Below are positions 8,047 through 16,135 of a stretch of DNA of 64,000 nt, piece after piece. Origin of the DNA: Mariniflexile sp. TRM1-10 (GTDB taxonomy: Bacteria; Bacteroidota; Bacteroidia; Flavobacteriales; Flavobacteriaceae); the NCBI RefSeq assembly GCF_003425985.1, contig NZ_CP022985.1, positions 3,332,001-3,396,000 of the forward strand, in the 5' to 3' direction. Each line of letters opens with the position of its first letter. Position 1 is the stretch's first letter. A program made the translations under genes and the position numbers. Under the pieces are notes generated by a model. The model did no database searches and was not told where the DNA came from. It saw only the letters and a list, made by a program, of their open reading frames with translations.

Positions 8047-9990
8047 TTATTTTATAATCTTTTTGGTAACTGTAGAACCTTTGCTTCTAATGGTTAATAA
8101 GTACATACCTGAACTAAGATTGCCCACATGTATTTGCTTATTGATTAAGTTTCCGGTTAATACCGCGTTTCCGGTTAAATCGGTTAGATTATAACTGAGG
8201 GTTTCGTCCATATTTGGAGTGTTAACATACAGTATGTCGCCCGAAATGGGGTTGGGGTATACCTTAACAACCGCATCGGATATGGGCACGTCAATGGTTT
8301 TAATAAATACGTTGTCAATCGCAATGTCACCATCCCAATTATTGCCTCTAACAGCTCTAAAACGCACATTAATAGTTTGGTTTGTATAAGCTGATAAATC
8401 AATATCCTTTATTAAAAAAGCATCCTCTTGATGTTTTTGTTGGCTTCCAATAAGTGCGGGAATCACATCGTTTATGTAACCATCTTCCGTTTTAATGTCA
8501 ATATGTAATTCGCCAATACCTTTTCCATACATGTGGTATGAAAATTCCAGCCCCGAATTTGGGTTTGTGATAGCCATACACGGTGAAAGTAATTCGGCAA
8601 TGTCACCAGGTTGTGCACCCGAAGCTTCGGCATACATATAGGTATTGGATGGATTATTTGCTGTTTTGACCGAAGTAGGTCCTGTGCCGCTTGAAGTTGT
8701 TTCCCCTTTATTTAAAAGCCAGTTATAGCCATGCTCTGTGCTGTCTTTTACAGTCCAATTAACATCGCTTTGTAAACTGTAAGATTCAAAATCTTCATTA
8801 AAAAGTGATTCAGCATTACCGACTTTTATAAATTTTGAATAGGTTTTTTTTATAGTTCTGTGTTTGTTTGAAACGGTTAACGTGACATCATAAACCCCAC
8901 TTGTAAAAGTATGCGACGGGTTTGGGATGGTATAATCAATCACACCATCACTATCCATATCCCATGCCCATGTGGTCATGTTTTCGGAACTGCTTTCAAA
9001 ATTTACAGTTAACGATTCATCGCAAGTTTGACTAACATCTGCTGTAAAATTGGCATTAAACGACGGGCAAGCCAAATAGTTTTTAGCCGTAAGATAAAAG
9101 GCGTACATGCGCGCTAACTGTTGTTGCGAAAAGTGGGAACGACACCCTTTCTTGGCATAAGACATGATATTGCCTGTATCTGGAGTATAAGTGTTACCGT
9201 TAGCATCAGTTTCGGTTCCAATATACTGGCAAAAATTGTTAACGTTTTTGCTAGTTAATTTGGGGTCGGCAGGCGTGTCGCAAATACCATCGCCATCGGT
9301 TTCGCAATTGCTGCCATCTACCAATTCGGTGGTTTTTGTATCATCTGTTCCATGCGTGTGCATTAATGAGAAAAAATGTCCCATTTCATGTGCCAATGTA
9401 GAATCGTTGGTGACACAACTATTTTTCATAACAATCACATCATTTCTGCCTTCGTTATCAGCGTAACCGCAAATGCTCTCCTCCAATGCGTTTTCTATAT
9501 TCTCTGCAAAGTATATATTTATTAACCCCGCAACATTGGTGGTCTCTATTAAGTTTTTTTCATCACCTTTCTTTAAATGGCAAAGGCTGTCTTGGTTAAT
9601 GTAGTTAATGCCATCACATAAAAAGAATTCCATAAAAGCACCGGCATATAGGGTATTTAAATCGGAAATAGCCGTATTAAGATCTGCCTCACTAATACCT
9701 CCAGTTCCGTTGGAATTGCGAATAATATGCGCTTTAACAGGAATGGAATTCATGAGTTTTGTAGACGATACGCTTTTAGACAACCGCTTTTGCATAAAAG
9801 CCTGCTCATGGTTTTTAAGTTGCGGTTTTATGCTGTTATAAAATGCTGTGGATTCTTTTGTGGTAACGGTTCCGCATGAAACTGTTTCATTTTGGGCAAC
9901 GGTATTTATGCCAAATGATAACAGTATAAATAATAAAAAAGTAGGTAATTTAGGTTTTAAAACATGCATTTGGGGAAAACATTTTTTCAA
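8047..9990 (-). CDS. Secreted M43-like metalloprotease with PKD, MAM and T9SS type A domains
   Basis: The protein has 647 residues. After a signal peptide ending ...INTVAQ comes a metzincin catalytic domain of the M43 (pappalysin/cytophagalysin) kind. The zinc site is HEMGHFFSLMH at 201-211 with the Met-turn NIMSY near 274, and paired cysteines surround it. A PKD-like domain follows (residues about 312-392, WAWDMDSDGV, PSHTFTSGVYDVTLTV), then a MAM-like jelly roll (about 395-565, DFESY...DIAIDNVFIK). A type A T9SS sorting domain closes the protein (VYPNPISGD...GMYLLTI...KKIIK). It is therefore exported and cleaved at the surface. A second possible start is Met8. The next gene upstream also encodes a T9SS cargo, 58 bp away. 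Confidence 0.9.
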   Translation of the reverse strand: MKKCFPQMHVLKPKLPTFLLFILLSFGINTVAQNETVSCGTVTTKESTAFYNSIKPQLKNHEQAFMQKRLSKSVSSTKLMNSIPVKAHIIRNSNGTGGISEADLNTAISDLNTLYAGAFMEFFLCDGINYINQDSLCHLKKGDEKNLIETTNVAGLINIYFAENIENALEESICGYADNEGRNDVIVMKNSCVTNDSTLAHEMGHFFSLMHTHGTDDTKTTELVDGSNCETDGDGICDTPADPKLTSKNVNNFCQYIGTETDANGNTYTPDTGNIMSYAKKGCRSHFSQQQLARMYAFYLTAKNYLACPSFNANFTADVSQTCDESLTVNFESSSENMTTWAWDMDSDGVIDYTIPNPSHTFTSGVYDVTLTVSNKHRTIKKTYSKFIKVGNAESLFNEDFESYSLQSDVNWTVKDSTEHGYNWLLNKGETTSSGTGPTSVKTANNPSNTYMYAEASGAQPGDIAELLSPCMAITNPNSGLEFSYHMYGKGIGELHIDIKTEDGYINDVIPALIGSQQKHQEDAFLIKDIDLSAYTNQTINVRFRAVRGNNWDGDIAIDNVFIKTIDVPISDAVVKVYPNPISGDILYVNTPNMDETLSYNLTDLTGNAVLTGNLINKQIHVGNLSSGMYLLTIRSKGSTVTKKIIK

Positions 9991-10048
9991 ATGTATTCCT
10001 ATTCGCTATTTCAGAACAATAAAAACGTTGAACCGTGAGATTTATCGA

Positions 10049-10978
10049 CTATTTGACAATAAGTTTGCTGGTTTTGGTTTTCCCATCCATAGAATTCAGT
10101 TTAAACAGATAAAGACCTTTACTTAAGTTCGTTAGATTTAGATTTATTTTTGAAAGGCTATTACCTGTTGGGATGTCTTTTACCAAGCGCCCTAAAACAT
10201 TATAAAGTTGAATGGATTTTAAGTCGCTATTTTGAATGTTGGAAACCGTAACATGTCCTTTTGTTGGGTTCGGGAATATTTTAATGGTTTCAATAGGATG
10301 ATGGCTAACAGTATTTAATGTTGAAGCATTATAAGTAAACGTTATAGTGCCCATTTTGTTCCCATTTATCGGTGCACCTGTTATTTTAAAAACACCTACA
10401 CGTGGGTTGCTTACGGCATTAGCCGAGGTGTAATCGGTACCATCATCGGTACCCGCATCATAGGCAAAAACATCTAAGGTAAAACTGTCTTTCCAACCGT
10501 TGTTGACACTATTGTTTCCAGACCTTAAGTCGATGCTATTAACGGCAATAAACCAATCGGGACTTGGAGCCACCATGGAAACCAAAGTTATTAAAGGGAA
10601 GTTTTCGCTTACTTGTAAATTGTCAATAGAGAATGTACCAACAGCACCAGCTAAATTACCGGCATTTATCCACTGGTCTGCTTTGTTAGTAGAAATGGCG
10701 GTGTTAACTTCACTCATAAAATTGGTGTTGTTGCCTAATTCGGCCATATCTTTAATACCATCGGTGTTGGGAGAGACGACTCCTAATTCAAAAAACGCGT
10801 TAGCGGTATTATGGGTGGCACCAACAAGCTCCGACCAATGCGCATCTTCAGGAACCGAAGTATGGTCGGTCGCATTCCAAATAGTTGTAAGTGATATGCT
10901 GTAATCTGCAGTGCTTTGGCCAAAACCACTTACTGAAAGTATCAGTCCAAAAAATAAAGTTAAAGTAATGTTTTTCAT
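10049..10978 (-). CDS. Secreted spondin-domain protein with T9SS type A sorting domain
   Basis: The protein has 309 residues with a signal peptide (MKNITLTLFFGLILSVSGFGQ). Residues about 25-215 match the spondin N-terminal domain pattern: HWSELVGATHN, a GIKDMAELGN-like segment, LVSMVAPSPDWF, and a W/D-rich region (NNGWKDSFTLDVFAYDAGTD). This fold is known from extracellular-matrix proteins and occurs in many bacterial surface proteins. The C-terminal 75 residues form a T9SS type A sorting domain (IFPNPTKGHVTVSN...GLYLFKL...KLIVK). It probably binds at the cell surface or is released. It lies upstream of the M43 protease gene on the same strand. Confidence 0.85.
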   Translation of the reverse strand: MKNITLTLFFGLILSVSGFGQSTADYSISLTTIWNATDHTSVPEDAHWSELVGATHNTANAFFELGVVSPNTDGIKDMAELGNNTNFMSEVNTAISTNKADQWINAGNLAGAVGTFSIDNLQVSENFPLITLVSMVAPSPDWFIAVNSIDLRSGNNSVNNGWKDSFTLDVFAYDAGTDDGTDYTSANAVSNPRVGVFKITGAPINGNKMGTITFTYNASTLNTVSHHPIETIKIFPNPTKGHVTVSNIQNSDLKSIQLYNVLGRLVKDIPTGNSLSKINLNLTNLSKGLYLFKLNSMDGKTKTSKLIVK

Positions 10979-11102
10979 CTGCTTATTTTTATTGTTTTAC
11001 ATCTAAAGAATTCTCAGATGGCTAAGACCCGAGAATAGTCTGTTTCAGAAAATTTTTTATTTAAGTCGACTGCTTTTGTGAATGCTTACAAAAAGTAATT
11101 TT

Positions 11103-11130
11103 GACTAATGACTAATGACTAATGACTAAT
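11103..11130. repeat. Tandem heptamer repeat, 4 x GACTAAT
   Basis: Four perfect copies of GACTAAT lie 125 bp upstream of the spondin-domain gene start. The tract is short and may vary in copy number. Confidence 0.8.
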
Positions 11131-11189
11131 GAGACTCTGAGTAACAAAAAATTACACAGAGAAATAAAATGTTCACATAAGTTTTTATA

Positions 11190-11239
11190 GAATTTATATT
11201 GACTTTTTCGCTTCAATCAAAAAAAGCCAAGTTGAGTTC
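11190..11239 (+). repeat. Mini terminal-inverted-repeat element E5
   Basis: The 50-bp sequence GAATTTATATTGACTTTTT - CGCTTCAATC - AAAAAAAGCCAAGTTGAGTTC is almost only the two terminal repeats of the E1-E4 family. The central CGCTTCAATCAAAAAA equals the right end of subfamily 1, while the TTGACTTTTT left arm resembles subfamily 2. Confidence 0.65.
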
Positions 11240-11281
11240 ATAAAATAATAGTATTTTTAGCATCGTATTTTAATCAACATA

Positions 11282-12145
11282 ATGTCAAGCCAAATAAAGA
11301 TAATAGAGTGTCCACGAGACGCTATGCAAGGCATCAAACAGTTTATTCCAACAGAGAAAAAGGTGCAATACATCCAGTCTTTATTGCGTGTTGGTTTTGA
11401 CACGATTGATTTTGGAAGCTTTGTTTCGCCAAAAGCCATTCCGCAAATGGTTGATACTGCCGAGGTACTATCCATGCTGGATTTAAGCAATACAACAAGT
11501 AAATTACTTGCCATTATAGCAAATACTAGAGGTGCAGAAGACGCTTGTAAACATGCTGAAATAAATTATTTAGGCTATCCGTTTTCAATTTCAGAGAATT
11601 TTCAAATGCGAAATACGCACAAAACCATTGCGCAGTCAGTTGTAACGCTTTCCGAGATTTTGGAAATTGCCAACAAAGCCAATAAAGAAGTGGTTGTTTA
11701 CATTTCTATGGGATTTGGTAATCCGTATGGAGATCCCTGGAATGTTGGTATAGTAGGCGAGTGGACCGAACGTTTAAGCAGTATGGGCGTTAAAATTTTA
11801 TCGTTGAGTGATACGATAGGTAGCTCAAACCCGGAAAGCATTCAGTACCTGTTTTCAAATTTAATACCACAATATACCAATATAGAGTTTGGTGCCCATC
11901 TACACACCACGCCATCTACCTGGTTCGAAAAAGTAGATGCCGCTTACAAAGCAGGCTGTAAACGTTTTGATGGTGCTATTCAAGGTTATGGTGGTTGCCC
12001 CATGGCAAAGGATGAATTAACAGGTAATATGCCCACTGAAAAGTTGTTGTCGTACTTCACTTCCCAAAAAAACAACAGTCTAAATGCCCTGAGTTTTGAA
12101 AGTGCCCATAATGAAGCTACTAAGATTTTTACCGTTTATCATTAA
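11282..12145 (+). CDS. mvaB: Hydroxymethylglutaryl-CoA lyase
   Basis: This 287-residue TIM-barrel enzyme of the HMGL-like family cleaves HMG-CoA to acetyl-CoA and acetoacetate, as in leucine breakdown. The start IKIIECPRDAMQGIKQFIPT carries the conserved Arg-Asp pair of the family. Further matches are FDTIDFGSFVSPKAIPQM, the metal and helix segment LSLSDTIGSSNP, the metal-binding GAHLHTTP, and FDGAIQGYGGCPMAKDELTGN with the catalytic glycine-rich cysteine loop. The length agrees with bacterial enzymes of about 290 residues. It is monocistronic, with element E5 just upstream. Confidence 0.93.
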   Translation: MSSQIKIIECPRDAMQGIKQFIPTEKKVQYIQSLLRVGFDTIDFGSFVSPKAIPQMVDTAEVLSMLDLSNTTSKLLAIIANTRGAEDACKHAEINYLGYPFSISENFQMRNTHKTIAQSVVTLSEILEIANKANKEVVVYISMGFGNPYGDPWNVGIVGEWTERLSSMGVKILSLSDTIGSSNPESIQYLFSNLIPQYTNIEFGAHLHTTPSTWFEKVDAAYKAGCKRFDGAIQGYGGCPMAKDELTGNMPTEKLLSYFTSQKNNSLNALSFESAHNEATKIFTVYH

Positions 12146-12204
12146 GTTTAAGTTTTTAATAATCATATAGTTATAAAGTTAATTTAAATTTAATCTAAAT
12201 AAAC

Positions 12205-12235
12205 TTTGTGATTCTCATTTTGTATTTTATTTTTG
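12205..12235 (+). promoter_or_regulatory. Promoter of the DUF4856-imelysin operon
   Basis: TTTG at 12205-12208 and TATTTTTG at 12228-12235 match the Bacteroidota -33 and -7 elements (TTTG and TAnnTTTG) with a 19-bp spacer. The ATG follows 45 nt further on. Confidence 0.7.
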
Positions 12236-12251
12236 CACGAGAATTAATTTA

Positions 12252-12274
12252 TTATTTATATCAAGTCTAAATAA
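12252..12274 (+). promoter_or_regulatory. Candidate operator, inverted repeat in the DUF4856 leader
   Basis: TTATTTA-N9-TAAATAA forms a dyad between the promoter and the ATG at 12281. TCTAAATAA in its right arm recurs upstream at 12193-12201, next to the -33 element. Flanking the promoter this way suits a repressor. An iron-responsive Fur-type regulator is suggested by the gene content, not shown. Confidence 0.4.
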
Positions 12275-12280
12275 AGCAAA

Positions 12281-13477
12281 ATGAAAAGAATCTTATCAAT
12301 GGTAGCAGTAGCTGCGGCATTAATGACATCATGTTCAAATGATGATGACAACAATTCAAACCAAATAGAAACCCCTGCGACTTACGTTTTTACACGTGAT
12401 GGGTCATCAACTGTTAGTTTTGGTGGTCAAACCACACGTATTACTATGGCTGGTGAATTGGTTTCGGCTTTAAAGGTTAATACAAACACAGCAGAACAGT
12501 TACAAGCGATGTTTGAACATGTTGAAGGAAATGATGATTTTTCTGAAGCAGACCTTAATGCATCTAATAAAAATGTACGAAGCAAAGTAGCTGCTTCTAA
12601 AGATTATTTTTCAGCTAACACGACGGTATCAAACGCTATCAAAGCAGATTTTGATGGTTGGATTGCAGAGCAAGCTAACACGGTATTTGTTAATTGGGAC
12701 CTTGCTGCTACAGCTGGTTCAGCAGGTCAGATACAACAATTGGGTGGAGGTTCTATCCGTTATGTAAATGGGAAAGGATTGGAATTAAACCAAGCGGTTG
12801 CTAAAGGCCTTATCGGTGGTTTGATGGCAGACCAAATGCTTAACAACTATTTAAGTACATCAGTTTTAGATGAAGGCAGTAACATTGTAAATAATAATGA
12901 CGATATTGTTGAAGCTGGGAAATCTTATACCACAATGGAACACAAATGGGATGAGGGGTATGGTTATTTATACGGTGCTGAAGAAGATCCAGCAGTTCCA
13001 ACGTTGCAAGCCGATAGTTTTTTAAATAGCTATTTAAGACAGGTGGATGCAGATAGTGATTTTGCAGGAATTGCCGATGCAATATATGAAGCTTTTAAAT
13101 TAGGTAGAGCAGCCATTGTAGCAAAAGAATACGATGTTCGTGATGCCCAAGTGCAAATTATAAGAGAGAACATTTCTAAAGTTATTGCAGTACGTGCTGT
13201 ACATTATTTACAGGCAGGTAAAGCATCGTTAGCGGGTAACGATAACGCAAAAGCGTTTCATGAATTATCTGAAGGATTTGGTTTTATTTACAGTTTACAA
13301 TTTACTAGAAAACCAAATACAGATGTTCCTTATTTTACGAATACCGAGGTGAATGCTTTTGTAGAGGATCTTATGGCTGGTAATGGCTTTTGGGATGTTG
13401 AAGCAGCAACTTTAGATGCCATATCTGCTGAAATAGCGACTGAATTTGGATTTACGGTTAATGCAGCTGCAAACTAA
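12281..13477 (+). CDS. DUF4856-type lipoprotein of an iron-uptake cluster
   Basis: The protein has 398 residues. A lipoprotein signal peptide with lipobox MTSC is followed by an acidic Asp/Asn-rich linker, usual for surface or periplasmic lipoproteins in this phylum. The mature sequence is mostly helical (LNASNKNVRSKVAASKDYF, LGRAAIVAKEYDVRDAQVQI, FHELSEGFGFIYSLQF) and matches what I know as DUF4856. This family is habitually found next to imelysin, as here, and the two are thought to act together in iron handling at the cell surface. It is first in a four-gene run with imelysin, HTTM and TonB receptor genes, with its own good promoter. Confidence 0.8.
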   Translation: MKRILSMVAVAAALMTSCSNDDDNNSNQIETPATYVFTRDGSSTVSFGGQTTRITMAGELVSALKVNTNTAEQLQAMFEHVEGNDDFSEADLNASNKNVRSKVAASKDYFSANTTVSNAIKADFDGWIAEQANTVFVNWDLAATAGSAGQIQQLGGGSIRYVNGKGLELNQAVAKGLIGGLMADQMLNNYLSTSVLDEGSNIVNNNDDIVEAGKSYTTMEHKWDEGYGYLYGAEEDPAVPTLQADSFLNSYLRQVDADSDFAGIADAIYEAFKLGRAAIVAKEYDVRDAQVQIIRENISKVIAVRAVHYLQAGKASLAGNDNAKAFHELSEGFGFIYSLQFTRKPNTDVPYFTNTEVNAFVEDLMAGNGFWDVEAATLDAISAEIATEFGFTVNAAAN

Positions 13478-13502
13478 AGATATTATATTAGTTTCTAACA
13501 TA

Positions 13503-13539
13503 AAGCAGATGGATTACTGTAATAATCCATCTGCTTATT
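13503..13539 (+). terminator. Strong hairpin between the DUF4856 and imelysin genes
   Basis: AAGCAGATGGATTA and TAATCCATCTGCTT form a perfect 14-bp stem around a 6-nt loop. Only a weak T tract follows. It may be a partial terminator or an mRNA stabiliser that sets unequal dosage of the first gene. A TATATTTG box (13540-13547) follows directly and could restart transcription for imelysin. Confidence 0.6.
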
Positions 13540-13547
13540 TATATTTG
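13540..13547 (+). promoter_or_regulatory. Candidate -7 box of the imelysin gene
   Basis: TATATTTG fits TAnnTTTG, 24 nt before the imelysin ATG and immediately after the hairpin. No clear -33 element is available because the hairpin occupies that space. Confidence 0.4.
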
Positions 13548-13571
13548 CAAAATATTTAGATTAATTAAGTT

Positions 13572-14687
13572 ATGATAAAGAAAATCGTTTCAGTAGTCGT
13601 TTTAACTATAGTAATGGTTGCCTGTAGTGGTTCCGATGATGGTGACAATAAAACGAAAGATAATTTTGATAGACAAACCATGCTTATTAACTGGGCAGAT
13701 AATATCATTATTCCCGTTTTTCAGGATTTGAATACTAAGTTAGAAACTTTGGTTACTGCAAAAAACACATTTGTGGCTACACCAGATCAAACCAATTTAG
13801 ACGCTTTTCGTACCGCATGGTTAAATGCTTATAAAGTATGGCAATATGCTGAAATGTTTAATATTGGTAAAGCTGAAGCCATAAACTACGCCTACCAAAT
13901 GAATATTTACCCAACGACAGTGGCCGATGTTGAAGCCAACATAGCAAACGGTACTTATGACTTAACACACTCCAATAATAACGATGCTGTAGGATTTCCA
14001 GCATTAGACTATTTATTATATGGTGTCGCATCCGATGATGCTGCCATATTAGACATATATACTACAAACGCTAATGCTAGTGGCTATAAAACATATGTAT
14101 CAGATTTGGTAGATCAAATGAAATCGCTCACACAAACGGTTTTGAACGATTGGACTTCGGGTTATAGAGATACGTTTATTAACAGCACTACAAATACCGC
14201 AACAAGTTCTACAAATAAATTAACAAACGATTTTATATTTTATTACGAAAAAGGGCTCCGTGCCAACAAAATAGGAATCCCAGCAGGGGTTTTTTCCACA
14301 AATCCGTTGCCTGATAAAGTAGAAGGGTATTACAATCAAGAAGTATCTAAAGATTTGGTTTTAGAAGCGATAAATGCAGTTCAGAATTTCTTTAACGGAA
14401 AAGCTTATAATACTTCTTCAACCTCAAATAGTTTTAAAGCTTATTTGGATTATTTGAATGTTACCATAGGTAGAGAAGATTTAAGTACTTTGATAAACAA
14501 TCAATTAAATGTAGCTCGTACTAAAGTACAAGCTTTAGACGCTAATTTTTCAAACCAAGTGAATACCGATAATTCTAAAATGACCATGGCTTATGACGAG
14601 TTACAAAAAGTGGTTATACTATTAAAGGTTGATATGGTACAAGCTTTCAACATTAGTGTAGATTATGTCGATGCTGATGGCGATTAG
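13572..14687 (+). CDS. Imelysin-family lipoprotein (peptidase M75-like)
   Basis: The protein has 371 residues. Its lipoprotein signal ends VMVACS, and an acidic GSDDGDN linker follows. The helical imelysin domain shows WLNAYKVWQYAEMFNIG in the N-terminal half, then the region where classical imelysins carry GxHxxE. Here it reads GFPALDYLLYG, so the His and Glu are Pro and Asp. The C-terminal repeat half (FYYEKGLRANKIGIPAG) carries the usual second domain. Imelysins are iron-regulated proteins of the periplasm or surface, and no protease activity is proven for them. It is second in the cluster and probably works with the DUF4856 protein and TonB receptor in iron acquisition. Confidence 0.85.
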   Translation: MIKKIVSVVVLTIVMVACSGSDDGDNKTKDNFDRQTMLINWADNIIIPVFQDLNTKLETLVTAKNTFVATPDQTNLDAFRTAWLNAYKVWQYAEMFNIGKAEAINYAYQMNIYPTTVADVEANIANGTYDLTHSNNNDAVGFPALDYLLYGVASDDAAILDIYTTNANASGYKTYVSDLVDQMKSLTQTVLNDWTSGYRDTFINSTTNTATSSTNKLTNDFIFYYEKGLRANKIGIPAGVFSTNPLPDKVEGYYNQEVSKDLVLEAINAVQNFFNGKAYNTSSTSNSFKAYLDYLNVTIGREDLSTLINNQLNVARTKVQALDANFSNQVNTDNSKMTMAYDELQKVVILLKVDMVQAFNISVDYVDADGD

Positions 14688-14729
14688 TTATAATAATGGC
14701 GATTACTTATATTAAATAATAAAGCAACT

Positions 14730-14767
14730 AAAGATTCTCTAATTCGTTAGGGAATCTTTTCGTTTTT
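14730..14767 (+). terminator. Terminator with a TTCG tetraloop after imelysin
   Basis: AAGATTCTCTAA-TTCG-TTAGGGAATCTT gives a 12-bp stem with one wobble, capped by the very stable UUCG tetraloop and followed by a T-rich tract. It ends just before the HTTM gene ATG at 14771. Read-through would be needed for one transcript. Confidence 0.75.
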
Positions 14768-14770
14768 TAT

Positions 14771-16135
14771 ATGGATTTCAATCTCAAAACATACCTAAGT
14801 ACAAAAACAGATGCAGCACCATTAGCTGTATTTCGTATGTTGTTTGGCATGATGATGTTGTTTAGCATCATTCGTTTTTGGGCTAATGGTTGGATTGAAA
14901 CCTTATACATCAAACCTAAATTCCATTTTCCGTATTACGGTTTCGAATGGGTGAAACCTTTGGGAGAAGCCACCTATCTTATTTTTATAATTTGTGGGAT
15001 TTCAGCCTTACTGGTCACTTTAGGTTTTAAATACAGACTAGCGATCATCGTTTTTTTTCTGAGTTTTACTTACATCGAACTCATGGATAAAGCCACGTAT
15101 TTAAATCATTATTACTGTATAAGCCTCTTAAGTTTTTTAATGATTTTTTTACCGGCCAATGCCTATTTTTCAGTTGATAATCTGTTTAAAAGAACATCTT
15201 ATAAAAGCGTTCCCAAATGGACTATAGACAGTGTAAAACTCCTTTTGGGCATTGTCTATTTTTATGCGGGTTTAGCTAAAATTAATTCCGATTGGTTATT
15301 AAAAGCCATGCCATTAAAAATATGGTTGCCATCTAAATACGATTTGCCTTTTATTGGTGAAAACCTCATGCAACAGGAATGGTTTCATTATGCCATGAGT
15401 TGGAGTGGGATGTTATACGATTTATCCATTCCGTTTTTACTAGTGTACAAAAGAACCCGATGGGTGGCGTTTGCCCTAGTCGTGTTTTTCCATGTGTTTA
15501 CCCGAATACTGTTCCCAATAGGCATGTTTCCTTTTATCATGATTGTCTCGACACTTATTTTCTTTGATGCCAAGTTCCATCAAAAAATCATTTCAATTTT
15601 AAAAGGCATCCTCAAACCGTTCACAAGAGCATATAGAATAGATTATAAAGAAGCTTTTAGTTTCAGAAAACAACATATAGTATTACCTGTTTTAGCTGTG
15701 TTTTTTGCCATTCAAGTCGTATTTCCATTTCGCTACCTGTTATACCCTGGTGAGTTGTTTTGGACCGAAGAAGGGTATCGGTTTTCGTGGCGCGTCATGC
15801 TCATGGAAAAAATGGGTTATACCACCTTCACTATTAAGGATGCCAAAACAGGAAAAGCATTTGTAGTTAGAAATTCCGATTTTTTGACGTCATTTCAAGA
15901 AAAGCAGATGAGCTTTCAACCTGATTTTATATTGGATTACGCCCATTATTTAGGCGACCATTTTACATCACAAGGGCATAAAAACGTCCAAGTATTTGCT
16001 GAGAGTTATGTGGCATTAAACGGGCGGTTAAGTCAGCCATTTATCGATAAAACTGTCGATTTATATAAAGAAAAAGAATCATTCCAACATAAAACATGGG
16101 TTTTACCATTTAAAGATGACATTAAAGGATTTTAA
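14771..16135 (+). CDS. HTTM-domain membrane protein (gamma-carboxylase-like)
   Basis: This 454-residue protein has four or more transmembrane segments in the N-terminal two thirds. It resembles the HTTM domain, which is related to vitamin K-dependent gamma-glutamyl carboxylase. Typical signatures are FRMLFGMMMLFSIIRFWANG near the start, KLLLGIVYFYAGLAKINSDWL in the middle, FSWRVMLMEKMG, and a soluble C-terminal part. Eukaryotic relatives carboxylate glutamates, and the bacterial role is not established. The gene overlaps the TonB receptor by 20 bp, so the two are translationally coupled. The constant company of imelysin suggests maturation of, or partnership with, the iron-uptake proteins, which is inference. 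Confidence 0.85.
   Translation: MDFNLKTYLSTKTDAAPLAVFRMLFGMMMLFSIIRFWANGWIETLYIKPKFHFPYYGFEWVKPLGEATYLIFIICGISALLVTLGFKYRLAIIVFFLSFTYIELMDKATYLNHYYCISLLSFLMIFLPANAYFSVDNLFKRTSYKSVPKWTIDSVKLLLGIVYFYAGLAKINSDWLLKAMPLKIWLPSKYDLPFIGENLMQQEWFHYAMSWSGMLYDLSIPFLLVYKRTRWVAFALVVFFHVFTRILFPIGMFPFIMIVSTLIFFDAKFHQKIISILKGILKPFTRAYRIDYKEAFSFRKQHIVLPVLAVFFAIQVVFPFRYLLYPGELFWTEEGYRFSWRVMLMEKMGYTTFTIKDAKTGKAFVVRNSDFLTSFQEKQMSFQPDFILDYAHYLGDHFTSQGHKNVQVFAESYVALNGRLSQPFIDKTVDLYKEKESFQHKTWVLPFKDDIKGF

Larger units (their letters stand above)
10979..11281. other. Divergent intergenic region with GACTAAT tandem repeat
   Basis: This gap of about 300 bp separates the divergent spondin-domain gene and HMG-CoA lyase gene. 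It holds four tandem copies of GACTAAT (11103-11130) and the small inverted-repeat element E5 (11190-11239). A TAGTATTTTTAGC stretch near 11249 resembles a -7 box for the downstream gene with one mismatch. Confidence 0.5.

Noticed and set aside
8184..9841. Several open frames opposite or within the M43 protease gene
   Set aside because: They are shadows of the long coding frame, with no signal peptide, domain or leader of their own. The same holds for the other antisense frames across the window, such as those inside acnB, guaB and pyrD.
11103..11130. GACTAAT repeats as a CRISPR-like array
   Set aside because: The units are 7 bp and contiguous without spacers. It is a simple tandem repeat.
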